A program made the position numbers and the translations under genes. A stretch of DNA of 25,298 nt, taken from positions 1-25,298 of the forward strand of contig VAXK01000200.1 of NCBI GenBank assembly GCA_005885565.1, read 5' to 3'. How positions within the stretch are numbered: position 1 is the stretch's first letter; every line of letters begins with the position of its first letter. The notes under the pieces were generated by a model. That model saw only the letters and a list, made by a program, of their open reading frames with translations, ran no database searches and was not told where the DNA came from. Positions 1-7,021 of this stretch are shown one piece after another. The DNA is from Actinomycetota bacterium. GTDB taxonomy: Bacteria > Actinomycetota > Thermoleophilia > Gaiellales > Gaiellaceae.

Positions 1-30
1 TTTCGACCCGAAGCCGTCACCCACGGGTGC

Positions 31-66
31 GGTTTCCCCCGCTAGGCTCGATGGAGCGGGGAAACC
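31..66. promoter_or_regulatory. Inverted repeat enclosing the -10 box upstream of moaC
   Basis: GGTTTCCCC at 31-39 and GGGGAAACC at 58-66 form a perfect 9-base inverted repeat separated by 18 bases. With one bulged C the pairing extends through GC/GC (41-42 with 56-57). The spacer holds TAGGCT at 43-48, which matches the actinobacterial -10 form TANNNT, so transcription would start near 54-56 inside the repeat. The arrangement could be a repressor site laid over a promoter or an RNA hairpin. I see no clear -35 hexamer. The repeat is seen directly; its regulatory role is inferred. Confidence 0.45.
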
Positions 67-115
67 TCGGGGGGTCCCCCGGGGGTACAGGTGCTCGGCC
101 GGAAGGGCGACGGCT

Positions 116-565
116 GTGAGGGAGCTGTCGCATGTGGACGCCGGTGGGTCGGTGCACATGGTCGACGTGGGCGGCAAGCCGCTCGCGCGCCGGCGCGCGC
201 TCGCGCGGGCGCGCGTGACGATGGCGGCCGACACGGCGCGGCGGCTGCGCGAGCTGCCCAAGGGGGACGCGCTCGCGACGGCCCAGGTCGCCGGGATCAT
301 GGCCGCCAAGCGGACGAGCGAGCTCATTCCGCTCTGCCACCCGCTCCCGCTCTCCCTCGTCGACGTGCGGCTCGACGTCGTGGACGACGGGGTCGAGGTC
401 ACGGCCACGGTGGAGACGACGGCGCAGACGGGGGTCGAGATGGAGGCGCTCGTGGCCGCGTCGGTTGCAGCCCTGACCGTCTACGACATGGCCAAGGCGA
501 TCGACAAGGACATGGTCATCGGGGACATCCATCTCCTCGAGAAGACCAAGGCGCCGGTCGAGTGA
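116..565 (+). CDS. moaC: Cyclic pyranopterin monophosphate synthase MoaC
   Basis: MoaC converts 3',8-cyclo-7,8-dihydro-GTP, made by MoaA, into cyclic pyranopterin monophosphate in the cytosol, an early step of molybdenum cofactor synthesis. The 149-residue protein has the family length and opens with the typical N-terminus, including MVDV at 15-18. It keeps PKGD around Lys49, the LCHP motif at 73-76 and GVEMEAL at 106-112. Asp124 and Lys127 sit where the catalytic Asp and Lys of E. coli MoaC lie. The GTG start at 116 is chosen because it gives this N-terminus and has GGAAGGG eight bases upstream. Its TGA overlaps the GTG of mog. It is the first gene of a long run of overlapping genes and is preceded by a candidate promoter inside an inverted repeat. 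Confidence 0.95.
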   Translation: MRELSHVDAGGSVHMVDVGGKPLARRRALARARVTMAADTARRLRELPKGDALATAQVAGIMAAKRTSELIPLCHPLPLSLVDVRLDVVDDGVEVTATVETTAQTGVEMEALVAASVAALTVYDMAKAIDKDMVIGDIHLLEKTKAPVE

Positions 566-1041
566 GAGCCGCCGTCCTCACCGTCTCCGACGGCGTCGCG
601 CACGGCGAGCGCGAGGATCGAAGCGGCGACGTGCTCGAAGAGCTGCTCGCCGCCGACGGCTACGACGTCGCTCGCGTGGTCGTCCCCGACGAGCGCGACG
701 CGATCGCCGACGCGATCGCCGACCTCGCCGGCGAGGCGAGCCTCGTGCTCACGACCGGCGGGACAGGCCTCGGGAACCGCGACGTCACGCCCGAGGCGAC
801 GATGGTCGTGCTCGATCGGCCCGCGCCCGGCATCGCCGAGGCGATCCGCGCCGATTCCATCGCCCGGACGCCACACGGGCTCCTGTCCCGCGGGATCGCC
901 GGCGTCCGCGGGCGCACGCTCGTCGTGAACCTTCCCGGCTCGCCCGGCGGCTGCCGCGACGGCTACGCAGTCCTGAGGCCCGCGCTCGAGCACGCCCTCG
1001 AGCTGCTCGCCGGCGAGCCGACGGCGCACCGGCAGACATGA
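562..1041 (+). CDS. mog: Molybdopterin adenylyltransferase (MogA/MoaB family)
   Basis: This family adenylylates molybdopterin before metal insertion during Moco synthesis. The 159-residue protein starts with a beta strand ending in TVSDG (7-11). It carries TTGGTG at 64-69, RDVTPEA at 73-79 and LPGSPGG at 124-130, which form the MPT-binding site of the MoCF fold. The GTG start at 562 overlaps the moaC stop in a GTGA junction, and the stop overlaps the ATG of the next gene in an ATGA junction, so translational coupling is likely. MogA and MoaB cannot be told apart reliably by eye; the short single-domain form fits both. Pairing with moaC supports a Moco role, although the other moa and mod genes are not in the window. 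Confidence 0.9.
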   Translation: MRAAVLTVSDGVAHGEREDRSGDVLEELLAADGYDVARVVVPDERDAIADAIADLAGEASLVLTTGGTGLGNRDVTPEATMVVLDRPAPGIAEAIRADSIARTPHGLLSRGIAGVRGRTLVVNLPGSPGGCRDGYAVLRPALEHALELLAGEPTAHRQT

Positions 1042-1901
1042 CCGCAACTGCGCCTGCCCTCCCGACCCGCTTCGCGCGGCTCGTCAAGATCGAGCACACC
1101 GTCTTCGCGCTCCCGTTCGCGTACGTCGGCGCCTTCCTCGCCGCCGGCGCCATCCCGTCGACGCACGACCTCGTCTGGATCACGCTCGCGATGGTCGGCG
1201 CCCGCTCGCTCGCGATGGGGCTCAACCGCCTGATCGACGCGCGCATCGACGCGCGGAATCCGCGCACCGCGAGCCGCGAGCTTCCCGCGGGGCTGCTCAC
1301 GCCGCGGCAGGTCGCCCTCTTCTGCCTCCTTGCACTCGGCCTCTTCCTGCTCGCCGTCTTCCAGCTCGACCCGATCGTGCGCTGGCTGTGGCCGATCCCG
1401 GTCGTGGCGTTCGTGGTCTACCCGTACCTGAAGCGCTTCACGTGGCTCTGCCACCTCTGGCTCGGCGCGGTCGACGGGCTCGCGCCCGTCGGCGCCTGGG
1501 TCGCGATCACCGGCCGCCTGCCCTGGCCTGCGTGGGCCCTCGGCGGCGCGGTCGCGCTCTGGGTGACGGGCTTCGACCTCTTCTACTCGCTCTTCGACAC
1601 CCAGGTCGATCGTGAGCAAGGGCTGCACTCCGTCGCAGTGCGGTTCGGCGACGGCGGCGTCTTCCACGGCGCGCGGCTCGCGCACCTCGCCACGGTGGTG
1701 CTCCTCGGCGTCGCCGGTGCGGGCCTGCACCTCGGCGTCGCCTACTGGGTCGGGCTCGCGGTCGTCTGCACGCTCTTCCTCTACGAGCACACGCTCGTCC
1801 GGCCCGGCGACCTGCGCCGCCTCGACGCGGCCTTCTTCACCGTGAACGGGATCATCAGCGTCGTCTTCTTCGTCTTCGTCCTCGCCGAGGCGGCCTCGTG
1901 A
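1038..1901 (+). CDS. mqnP: UbiA-family prenyltransferase, probably MqnP of the futalosine menaquinone route
   Basis: This integral membrane prenyltransferase attaches a polyprenyl chain to an aromatic acceptor. The 287 residues form about eight hydrophobic segments. Two Asp-rich motifs bind Mg-diphosphate: N63/D67/D71 in the NRLIDARIDAR stretch and D180/D187/D191 in DLFYSLFDTQVD. The wording NPRTASRELPAG after the first motif resembles the 'other UbiA' group now called MqnP more than CtaB, whose motif ends in RTxxRP. The acceptor would then be a naphthoate of the futalosine pathway, but no other mqn gene is present, so the substrate is inferred. It overlaps mog by four bases and ccmA by four. 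Its position before ccm and hem genes suits a respiratory role. Confidence 0.8.
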   Translation: MTATAPALPTRFARLVKIEHTVFALPFAYVGAFLAAGAIPSTHDLVWITLAMVGARSLAMGLNRLIDARIDARNPRTASRELPAGLLTPRQVALFCLLALGLFLLAVFQLDPIVRWLWPIPVVAFVVYPYLKRFTWLCHLWLGAVDGLAPVGAWVAITGRLPWPAWALGGAVALWVTGFDLFYSLFDTQVDREQGLHSVAVRFGDGGVFHGARLAHLATVVLLGVAGAGLHLGVAYWVGLAVVCTLFLYEHTLVRPGDLRRLDAAFFTVNGIISVVFFVFVLAEAAS

Positions 1902-2485
1902 TCCGCGCGCGCGCGGTCGAGAAGCGCTACGGCGACGAACGCGTCCTGCGCGGGATCGACCTCGACGTCGAGCGGGGCGGCTTCGCCGTCGTCACGGGCG
2001 CCAACGGCTCCGGCAAGACGACGCTCCTGCGGCTTGTCGTGGGCCTGGCGCAGCCGACCGCGGGCGAGCTCGAGGTGGGCGTGCCGCGCGGCCGCCTCGG
2101 CTTCCTCGCCCACGAGCCGCTCGTCTACCGCGAGCTGACGGCGCTCGAGAACCTCGACCTCTACGGGCGGCTCTACCGCGTGCCGGAGCGGCGCGAGCGG
2201 ATCGGCATGCTGCTCGAGCGCTTCCGGCTGTGGGAGGCACGGCGCCAGCGGGTCGGCTCGTTCTCGCGCGGCATGCTCCAGCGGCTCGCCCTCTGCCGGG
2301 CCTTCCTCCACGAGCCGGATCTGTACGTCCTCGACGAGCCCTTCACGGCCCTGGACGCCGAGGGCGCGGAGCTCCTCGACCGGGAGCTCGCGGAGCGGCG
2401 CGAACGCGGCACGTTCCTCGTCGCCACGCATGCGCCGGCCAGGTTCGAGAGTCTCGCCACCGCTCAGATGGCGCTCGTACGATGA
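1898..2485 (+). CDS. ccmA: Heme exporter ATP-binding subunit CcmA
   Basis: CcmA is the ATPase of the CcmABCD complex, which releases heme-loaded CcmE during cytochrome c maturation. The 195-residue protein is one ABC domain: Walker A GANGSGKTT at 34-42, ABC signature in SFSRGMLQR at 121-129, Walker B in LYVLDEP at 142-148 and an H-loop in ATHAP near 176. The length matches CcmA, which is shorter than most ABC ATPases. The start overlaps the previous stop (GTGA) and the stop overlaps the ATG of ccmB (ATGA). The ccmB, ccmC and ccmD-like genes directly downstream settle the assignment against other ABC families. Confidence 0.92.
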   Translation: MIRARAVEKRYGDERVLRGIDLDVERGGFAVVTGANGSGKTTLLRLVVGLAQPTAGELEVGVPRGRLGFLAHEPLVYRELTALENLDLYGRLYRVPERRERIGMLLERFRLWEARRQRVGSFSRGMLQRLALCRAFLHEPDLYVLDEPFTALDAEGAELLDRELAERRERGTFLVATHAPARFESLATAQMALVR

Positions 2486-3120
2486 GCTACCTGTCCGACG
2501 TGGCCGCGCTCGCGCGGAAGGACCTGCGGCTCGAGCTCCGCGCCCGCGACACGCTGCCGGCGATGCTCCTCTTCGTGATCTCGACGCTCGTCGTCTTCCA
2601 CTTCACGCTCCCGCAGGGCGGCTCGCGGCTCGCGGCGTTCGGCCTGCTCTGGGTGGCACTCGTCTTCACCGCGCTCCTCGGCCTGACGCGCGCCTTCGCC
2701 GCCGAGCGGGAGGGGGAGGTGCTCGACGGGCTCGTCCTCGCGCCGTCGGATCGCAGTGCGATCTGGCTCGGGAAGGCGATCGCGATGCTCGTTTTCCTCG
2801 TCGCCGCCGAGGCAGTCGCGCTACCGGCCTTCGCGCTCTTCTTCGACCCCGGGATCGACGGCCGCACGCTCCTCGGGGTGGCGCTCGCCGACCTCGGGAT
2901 CTGCACCGTGGGCACGCTCCTTGCGGGCATGGCTGCTGCGAGCCGCGCTCGCGAGCTCCTCCTCCCCCTGCTCTTCCTACCGCTCGCGATCCCGATCGTG
3001 ATCGGCGGCGTCGGCACGAGCGTCGCGGGCGGCGGTCGCTACGTCGAGCTCCTCGTGCTCTACGACGCCATCTTTGCGATCATTTGCTGGGCTTCTTTTG
3101 AGTACGTCGTCACGGAATAG
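2482..3120 (+). CDS. ccmB: Heme exporter membrane subunit CcmB
   Basis: CcmB is the membrane partner of CcmA in cytochrome c maturation. The 212-residue protein has a short charged cytoplasmic start (KDLRLELR) and about six hydrophobic segments. It contains the family-like stretch around TRAFAAEREGEVLDGL between the second and third segments. The ATG at 2482 overlaps the ccmA stop, so I prefer it to longer in-frame extensions that run back through ccmA. Its last 47 bases overlap the presumed start of ccmC, an unusually long overlap for this cluster. The protein was recognised from family shape and position, so it depends partly on the neighbouring ccmA and ccmC. Confidence 0.88.
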   Translation: MSYLSDVAALARKDLRLELRARDTLPAMLLFVISTLVVFHFTLPQGGSRLAAFGLLWVALVFTALLGLTRAFAAEREGEVLDGLVLAPSDRSAIWLGKAIAMLVFLVAAEAVALPAFALFFDPGIDGRTLLGVALADLGICTVGTLLAGMAAASRARELLLPLLFLPLAIPIVIGGVGTSVAGGGRYVELLVLYDAIFAIICWASFEYVVTE

Positions 3121-3787
3121 CCGCGTACCGGCGCTCGCCGCGCTGGCTCTCACGACGATGGTCGCGGCGGTCGCGATGATCGCCTTCTTCGCGCCCGAGG
3201 ACGCCGACCAAGGCCTGTCGCAGAAGATCTTCTACTTCCACGTGCCGATCGCGCTCACCGCCTACGCCTGCTTCGGCTGGGGCGCCTGGAAGGCGCTGCT
3301 CCACTTGTGGAAGCGGCGCCCCGGCGCCGACCTCGAGAGCTACGTCGCGGTCCACCAGGGCGTGATCTTCGGGGCCCTGACCTTGGTGACGGGCTCGATC
3401 TGGGCGAAGATCTCCTGGGGCGTCTGGTGGGCGTGGAGCTCGAACCAGCTCGTCCTCTTCCTCGTCCTGTTCCTCTTCTACGCCGCGTACTTCATGCTCC
3501 GCTTCTCCGTCGAGCCCGGCCCGCGCCGCGCGAACCTGTCGGCGGTGTACGCGCTCTTCGGCGTCGCGCTGATCCCGGTCAGCTTCCTCGCCATCCGGCT
3601 CGCGAACGACTTCATCCACCCGACGGTCTTCACGTCACACGGGCCGCAGATGTCGGGGCGGATGTTCGCTACCTTCTGCGTCTCGTGGGCGGCGATGCTC
3701 CTGCTCGTGGGGACGCTCTACCACGTCGAGCTCGCCGGCAAGCGGCTCGACTCTCGTCTGCGGGAGCTGCGGGAGCTGCTCGCGTGA
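3074..3787 (+). CDS. ccmC: Heme-handling membrane protein CcmC
   Basis: CcmC presents heme to the chaperone CcmE on the outer face of the membrane. The protein has about six membrane spans. It keeps candidate external heme-ligand histidines (His56 in YFHVP; His182 in FIHP). The tryptophan-rich loop reads WGVWWAWS at 115-122, where the family normally has WGxWWxWD, so the usual Asp is Ser122. The start is uncertain. TTG at 3074 gives 237 residues and a 47-base overlap with ccmB, TTG at 3098 gives 229, and the first ATG near 3158 would cut into the first span. The stop overlaps the GTG of the ccmD-like gene. Confidence 0.85.
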   Translation: MRSFAGLLLSTSSRNSRVPALAALALTTMVAAVAMIAFFAPEDADQGLSQKIFYFHVPIALTAYACFGWGAWKALLHLWKRRPGADLESYVAVHQGVIFGALTLVTGSIWAKISWGVWWAWSSNQLVLFLVLFLFYAAYFMLRFSVEPGPRRANLSAVYALFGVALIPVSFLAIRLANDFIHPTVFTSHGPQMSGRMFATFCVSWAAMLLLVGTLYHVELAGKRLDSRLRELRELLA

Positions 3788-3954
3788 CCGCGGCCGAGAA
3801 GTACGTGGCCGCCGCCTACCTCGTCGTGTTCGCGACCGTGCTCGCCTACGTCCTGATCATCTCGCTGAAGCTCGTCCGCCTGGAACGCGAGGTCGCCGAG
3901 CTCACGGAGCTCGCGCGCGCGCGACTCGCGCCGGAGGCTGCGCCCGTTGGCTGA
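3784..3954 (+). CDS. ccmD: CcmD-like small membrane protein
   Basis: This 56-residue protein has one membrane span (about residues 8-28), followed by a charged helix rich in Leu, Arg and Glu (KLVRLEREVAELTELARAR). That matches CcmD, a small helper of the CcmABC heme export complex with one span and a positively charged cytoplasmic tail. CcmD proteins share little sequence, so the call rests on shape, size and position between ccmC and hemX. The GTG start sits in a GTGA overlap with ccmC, and the 3' end overlaps the next gene by eight bases. It is easy to miss because a longer out-of-family reading frame covers it. Confidence 0.75.
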   Translation: MTAAEKYVAAAYLVVFATVLAYVLIISLKLVRLEREVAELTELARARLAPEAAPVG

Positions 3955-4726
3955 GCTCCTCTTCTGGCCCGCTCTCCTCGCCTACGGCGAGGCCGCGGTC
4001 GCGTTCGTCGGCGAGGCGCGGCGGCCGGGGATCGCCGGCCGCTTCGCGACCTGGGGCGTGCGGCTAGGGTGGCTCGTCCAGACCGCGCTGCTCGGCGTGC
4101 AGGCCTCGCGCTCGGAGGGCTTCCCGTGGACGAGCTGGAGCGGCGTGCTCAACCTCTTCGTCTGGCTCGTCGTCGGCGCGTACCTCATCTGGGGCTGCCG
4201 CGCGCGCTTCCGGCTGCTCGGCCTCGCGGTGATCCCGCCAGCCGCGGCGCTGCTCGCGCTCGCGCACGCGGGCGGCGGCACGCGGGCGGCGCGGCACGCC
4301 GACTACGGGAGCCTCTTCCTCGCCCTCCACGTCGGGCTCGTCCTCGCCGCCTTCGCGGGCTTCACGCTCGCCGCCGCGCTCGCCGCGCTCTACCTCTGGC
4401 AGGAGCGGCGCCTGAAGCGGCGCGCGCGCGGCATCCTCCGCGTCCGCGTGCCGTCGCTCTCGGCCCTCGACGAGCTCGTCGCGCGCACGATCGCAGTCGC
4501 CCTGCCGATCCTCACGATCGGGATCGGCGTCGGGATCGGCCGCCTCGTCGAGTCTGGAGGGGGCTTCGACGCTGTCGTCGCCGTCACGCTCGTCACCTGG
4601 GCGGTGTACGGCGGCTTCCTCGTCCTGCGCTACGTCGCCGGCTGGCGCGGGCGCCGCTCTGCCTCGCTCGCGCTCGTCGCGCTCACGCTCGTCGTCGCCA
4701 CGCTCCCGATCGCCCACTTCTCGTGA
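3947..4726 (+). CDS. hemX: HemX/CcsA-type membrane protein upstream of hemA
   Basis: This is a membrane protein of 259 residues with about eight spans, in the cytochrome c assembly (CcsA/HemX) superfamily. The stretch around LHVGLVLAAFAGFTLA followed by ALYLWQERRLKRR is typical of HemX. In Bacillus, HemX lies next to hemA and affects the amount of glutamyl-tRNA reductase. The SWSGVLNLFVWL segment replaces the WWxWD heme loop of true CcsA, which also favours HemX. It starts at TTG 3947, overlaps the ccmD-like gene by eight bases and joins hemA by GTGA. A CcsA-like heme-handling role with the preceding ccm genes is the alternative. Confidence 0.8.
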   Translation: MAELLFWPALLAYGEAAVAFVGEARRPGIAGRFATWGVRLGWLVQTALLGVQASRSEGFPWTSWSGVLNLFVWLVVGAYLIWGCRARFRLLGLAVIPPAAALLALAHAGGGTRAARHADYGSLFLALHVGLVLAAFAGFTLAAALAALYLWQERRLKRRARGILRVRVPSLSALDELVARTIAVALPILTIGIGVGIGRLVESGGGFDAVVAVTLVTWAVYGGFLVLRYVAGWRGRRSASLALVALTLVVATLPIAHFS

Positions 4727-5955
4727 AGCTCGTCCTCGTCGGCACCTCGCACCACCTCGCTCCCGTCGAGCTGCGGGAGCGCGTCGCCTTCCCGCGCGAC
4801 GCGGCCGCGGTGCTGGCCGGAGACCTCGCGGAGTCCGGGCTCGAGTGCGTCTGCCTGTCCACCTGTAACCGGACGGAGCTCTACCTCGCCACGGACGAAC
4901 CGGACACGGCCGAAATGGCCGCTGAGGCGAGGCTCGAGGCCGTCGGCAGCGCGCTCTACCGGCTCCGCGACGAGGCGGCCGCGCTCCACCTCTTCCGCGT
5001 GGCGGCCGGACTCGACTCGATGGTCCCCGGCGAGGGCGAGATCCTCGGCCAGGTGCGGACGGCGTACGAGATCGGCGCAACGGGGCCGTTCCTCGACCGG
5101 CTCTTCCGGCAGGCGCTGCACGCCGGCCGGAAGGCGCGCGCGCAGACCGGGATCGGCGAGAGCCCGGCCTCGGTCTCGTCCGCGGCGGCAGCGCTCGCGG
5201 AGCAGGTCTTCGGCGACCTCGAGGGACGGGCGATCGTCCTGCTCGGCGCGGGCAAGGTCAGCGAGCTCGCGGCTCGGAACCTGCTCTCGCGCGGCGCGCG
5301 GATCGCCGCCGTCGCGAACCGGACCGCCGACCGGGCGAGCACGCTCGCGGAGCGGCTCGGCGCCGAGGCGCTGCCGCTCGAGCGGGTCGGCGAGCCGCTC
5401 GGAAACGCGGACGTCGTCGTCTCCTCGACGAGCGCGCCCGGGTTCGTCCTTCGGCGGGAGGACGTCGCCGCCGCGCTGCGCGGTCGCCGCGGTCGGCCGC
5501 TCCTCTTCGTCGACCTGGCCGTGCCACGCGACCTCGACCCCGAGATCGCCTCGCTCGACGGGTGCTACCTCTACGACCTCGACGACCTCGAGGCGGTCGT
5601 GACCGAGACGCTTGCCGGACGGCGCCGCGAGGCCGAGCGCGCCGAGGGGATCGTTGCCGCCGAGGCCGAGCGGTTCTGCGCGTGGCAGGCGTCGCTCGAC
5701 GTCGTGCCGGCGATCGCGTCGCTCCGCGCGCGGGCGGAGGAGATCCGGGCGGCCGAGCTCGCGAAGGCCGAGGCGCGCCTCGGGCGGCTCACCGAGGGCG
5801 AGCGACGGACGGTCGAATCGGTCACCGCGCAGATCGTGAACAAGCTGCTCCACCTGCCGACGGTGCGCATGAAGCAGGCGGCCGCGGCAGCCGATGGGGT
5901 CCTCTATGCTGATGCCGTGAGGCACCTGTTCGGGCTCGGCGAGGACGATCGGTGA
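4723..5955 (+). CDS. hemA: Glutamyl-tRNA reductase HemA
   Basis: HemA reduces glutamyl-tRNA(Glu) with NADPH to glutamate-1-semialdehyde, the first committed step of the C5 tetrapyrrole pathway. The 410-residue protein opens with VGTSHHLAPVELRER. It has the nucleophilic Cys48 in STCNRTE, His89 before FRVAAGLDSMVPGEGEILGQV, and an NADPH-binding GAGKVSELA at 175-183. The C-terminal helical dimerisation domain includes the typical VNKLLHLPTVRMKQ stretch. The GTG at 4723 is part of a GTGA overlap with hemX. This is the last gene of the uninterrupted overlapping run; a 123-base gap follows before hemC. Confidence 0.97.
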   Translation: MKLVLVGTSHHLAPVELRERVAFPRDAAAVLAGDLAESGLECVCLSTCNRTELYLATDEPDTAEMAAEARLEAVGSALYRLRDEAAALHLFRVAAGLDSMVPGEGEILGQVRTAYEIGATGPFLDRLFRQALHAGRKARAQTGIGESPASVSSAAAALAEQVFGDLEGRAIVLLGAGKVSELAARNLLSRGARIAAVANRTADRASTLAERLGAEALPLERVGEPLGNADVVVSSTSAPGFVLRREDVAAALRGRRGRPLLFVDLAVPRDLDPEIASLDGCYLYDLDDLEAVVTETLAGRRREAERAEGIVAAEAERFCAWQASLDVVPAIASLRARAEEIRAAELAKAEARLGRLTEGERRTVESVTAQIVNKLLHLPTVRMKQAAAAADGVLYADAVRHLFGLGEDDR

Positions 5956-6078
5956 CGGTCGCCTCGCGCCGGCTGACCGGCCGGCCGCTTCCGATCCAGG
6001 CGCCGACGGCCTTCGTCCGCGTTCGCCCGCTCGGGGCCGTCGTGTGCGGCCAGACGCGGCGCGGGCGCGTCGTCTGTC

Positions 6079-6909
6079 GTGCTGCTCCGAGTCGGCTCGC
6101 GCGGCAGTAGGCTCGCCCTCGCGCAGGCCGAGCTCGCCGCCGAGCGGCTGCGGGAGCCGGGCGTGCAGGTCGCGCTGGTGCCGATCACGACGATCGGCGA
6201 CCGCGACCGCTCGCGGCCCTTCGGCGAGATCGGCGCCCGCGGCGTCTTCGTGAAGGAGATCGAGGAGGCGCTGCTCGACGGGCGGATCGACGTCGCCGTG
6301 CACTCCGCGAAGGACATGACGTCCTCGGACACGGCCGGGCTCGCGGTCGGGGCGTACCTGGCGCGGGACGACGCGCGGGACGCGCTGTGCGGCGCGCACG
6401 AGCTTCGGCCGGGGATGCGGGTCGGGACGGCGTCGGTGCGGCGGCGGGCGCAGCTGCTGGTGCTCGAGCCGGGGCTCGCGGTCGAGCCGTTGCGCGGGAA
6501 CGTGGAGACGCGGCTGCGGAAGCGCCGGGAGCGCGGGCTGGACGCGGTCGTGCTCGCGGCGTGCGGGCTCGACCGCCTCGGTCTGGGCGGCGAGATCGGG
6601 CTCCGCTTCGCTCCGGGAGACGTGTTGCCGGAGGCCGGGCAGGGTGCCGTCGCGCTCCAGGTGCGGGCCGGCGAGGAGGAGGTGGTCGCCACGGCCGACG
6701 ACGCGGAGACGCGACGGCGGGTGGAGGCGGAGCGCGCGTGCGTGGCGCAGATCGGCGGGGGCTGCCTCGCGCCGGTGGCGGCCCACCACGACGGCGAGAC
6801 GCTGACGGCGCTCGTGGCGGACGAGGACGGGCGGTGGGTCGAGCGGCGCAGCGGCGACGACCCGTTGGCGGTGGCCGCGGAGCTCGCCGCTGCGCTGGCC
6901 AGGGCGTGA
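6079..6909 (+). CDS. hemC: Hydroxymethylbilane synthase HemC
   Basis: HemC polymerises four porphobilinogen units into hydroxymethylbilane on a covalent dipyrromethane cofactor. The 276-residue protein begins with VGSRGSRLALAQ. It has the catalytic Asp79 in HSAKDM (usually HSxKDVP), Arg-rich substrate-binding loops (SVRRRAQL, PLRGNVETRL) and the cofactor-attachment Cys229 in GGGCLAPV. Length is slightly below the usual 300 or so. The GTG at 6079 is the only start giving the family N-terminus. The 123 bases between hemA and hemC show no convincing gene or promoter, so hemC is probably read through from hemA. Confidence 0.96.
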   Translation: MLLRVGSRGSRLALAQAELAAERLREPGVQVALVPITTIGDRDRSRPFGEIGARGVFVKEIEEALLDGRIDVAVHSAKDMTSSDTAGLAVGAYLARDDARDALCGAHELRPGMRVGTASVRRRAQLLVLEPGLAVEPLRGNVETRLRKRRERGLDAVVLAACGLDRLGLGGEIGLRFAPGDVLPEAGQGAVALQVRAGEEEVVATADDAETRRRVEAERACVAQIGGGCLAPVAAHHDGETLTALVADEDGRWVERRSGDDPLAVAAELAAALARA

Positions 6910-6931
6910 CGGAGTTGGCTCGCTTCCGGCA

Positions 6932-6960
6932 CAGACACGTGCGGCGCTTGGCGCTACTGT
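6932..6960 (+). promoter_or_regulatory. Candidate sigma-70-type promoter for hemD
   Basis: CAGACA at 6932-6937 matches four of six bases of the -35 consensus. It lies 17 bases before TACTGT at 6955-6960, a TANNNT -10 box. Transcription would start near 6967, giving hemD and the genes behind it a 55-base leader that contains a G-quadruplex motif. This is pattern matching in a GC-rich genome, so the call is tentative. Confidence 0.35.
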
Positions 6961-6973
6961 GCTCATTCCCCGT

Positions 6974-6992
6974 GGGTGGGTGGGGGTTTGGG
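6974..6992 (+). other. G-quadruplex motif in the hemC-hemD gap
   Basis: The 19-base stretch GGGTGGGTGGGGGTTTGGG has four G-runs separated by loops of one, one or more, and three bases. It fits the standard G3+N1-7 quadruplex pattern with very short loops. It lies on the coding strand 29 bases before the hemD start, so it could fold in DNA or in the hemD leader RNA. The sequence is plain to see; any effect on hemD expression is inferred. Confidence 0.6.
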
Positions 6993-7021
6993 CTGGAGAC
7001 GCCCCGCGCCGCGCTCCGCCC

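Noticed and set aside
51..119. A 22-codon frame from ATG 51 whose TGA overlaps the moaC GTG, as if a leader peptide
   Set aside because: Its ATG is only two bases after the TAGGCT box, so it would lie upstream of the expected transcription start. moaC also has its own ribosome-binding site.
5905..5919. TATGCT six bases before an in-frame GTG inside the end of hemA
   Set aside because: It encodes the conserved end of HemA and would yield only a 12-residue product; a chance match.
5956..6078. A possible small gene between hemA and hemC
   Set aside because: The GTG frame at 5952 runs about 50 codons with no domain-like features and overlaps the hemC start; it looks like chance.
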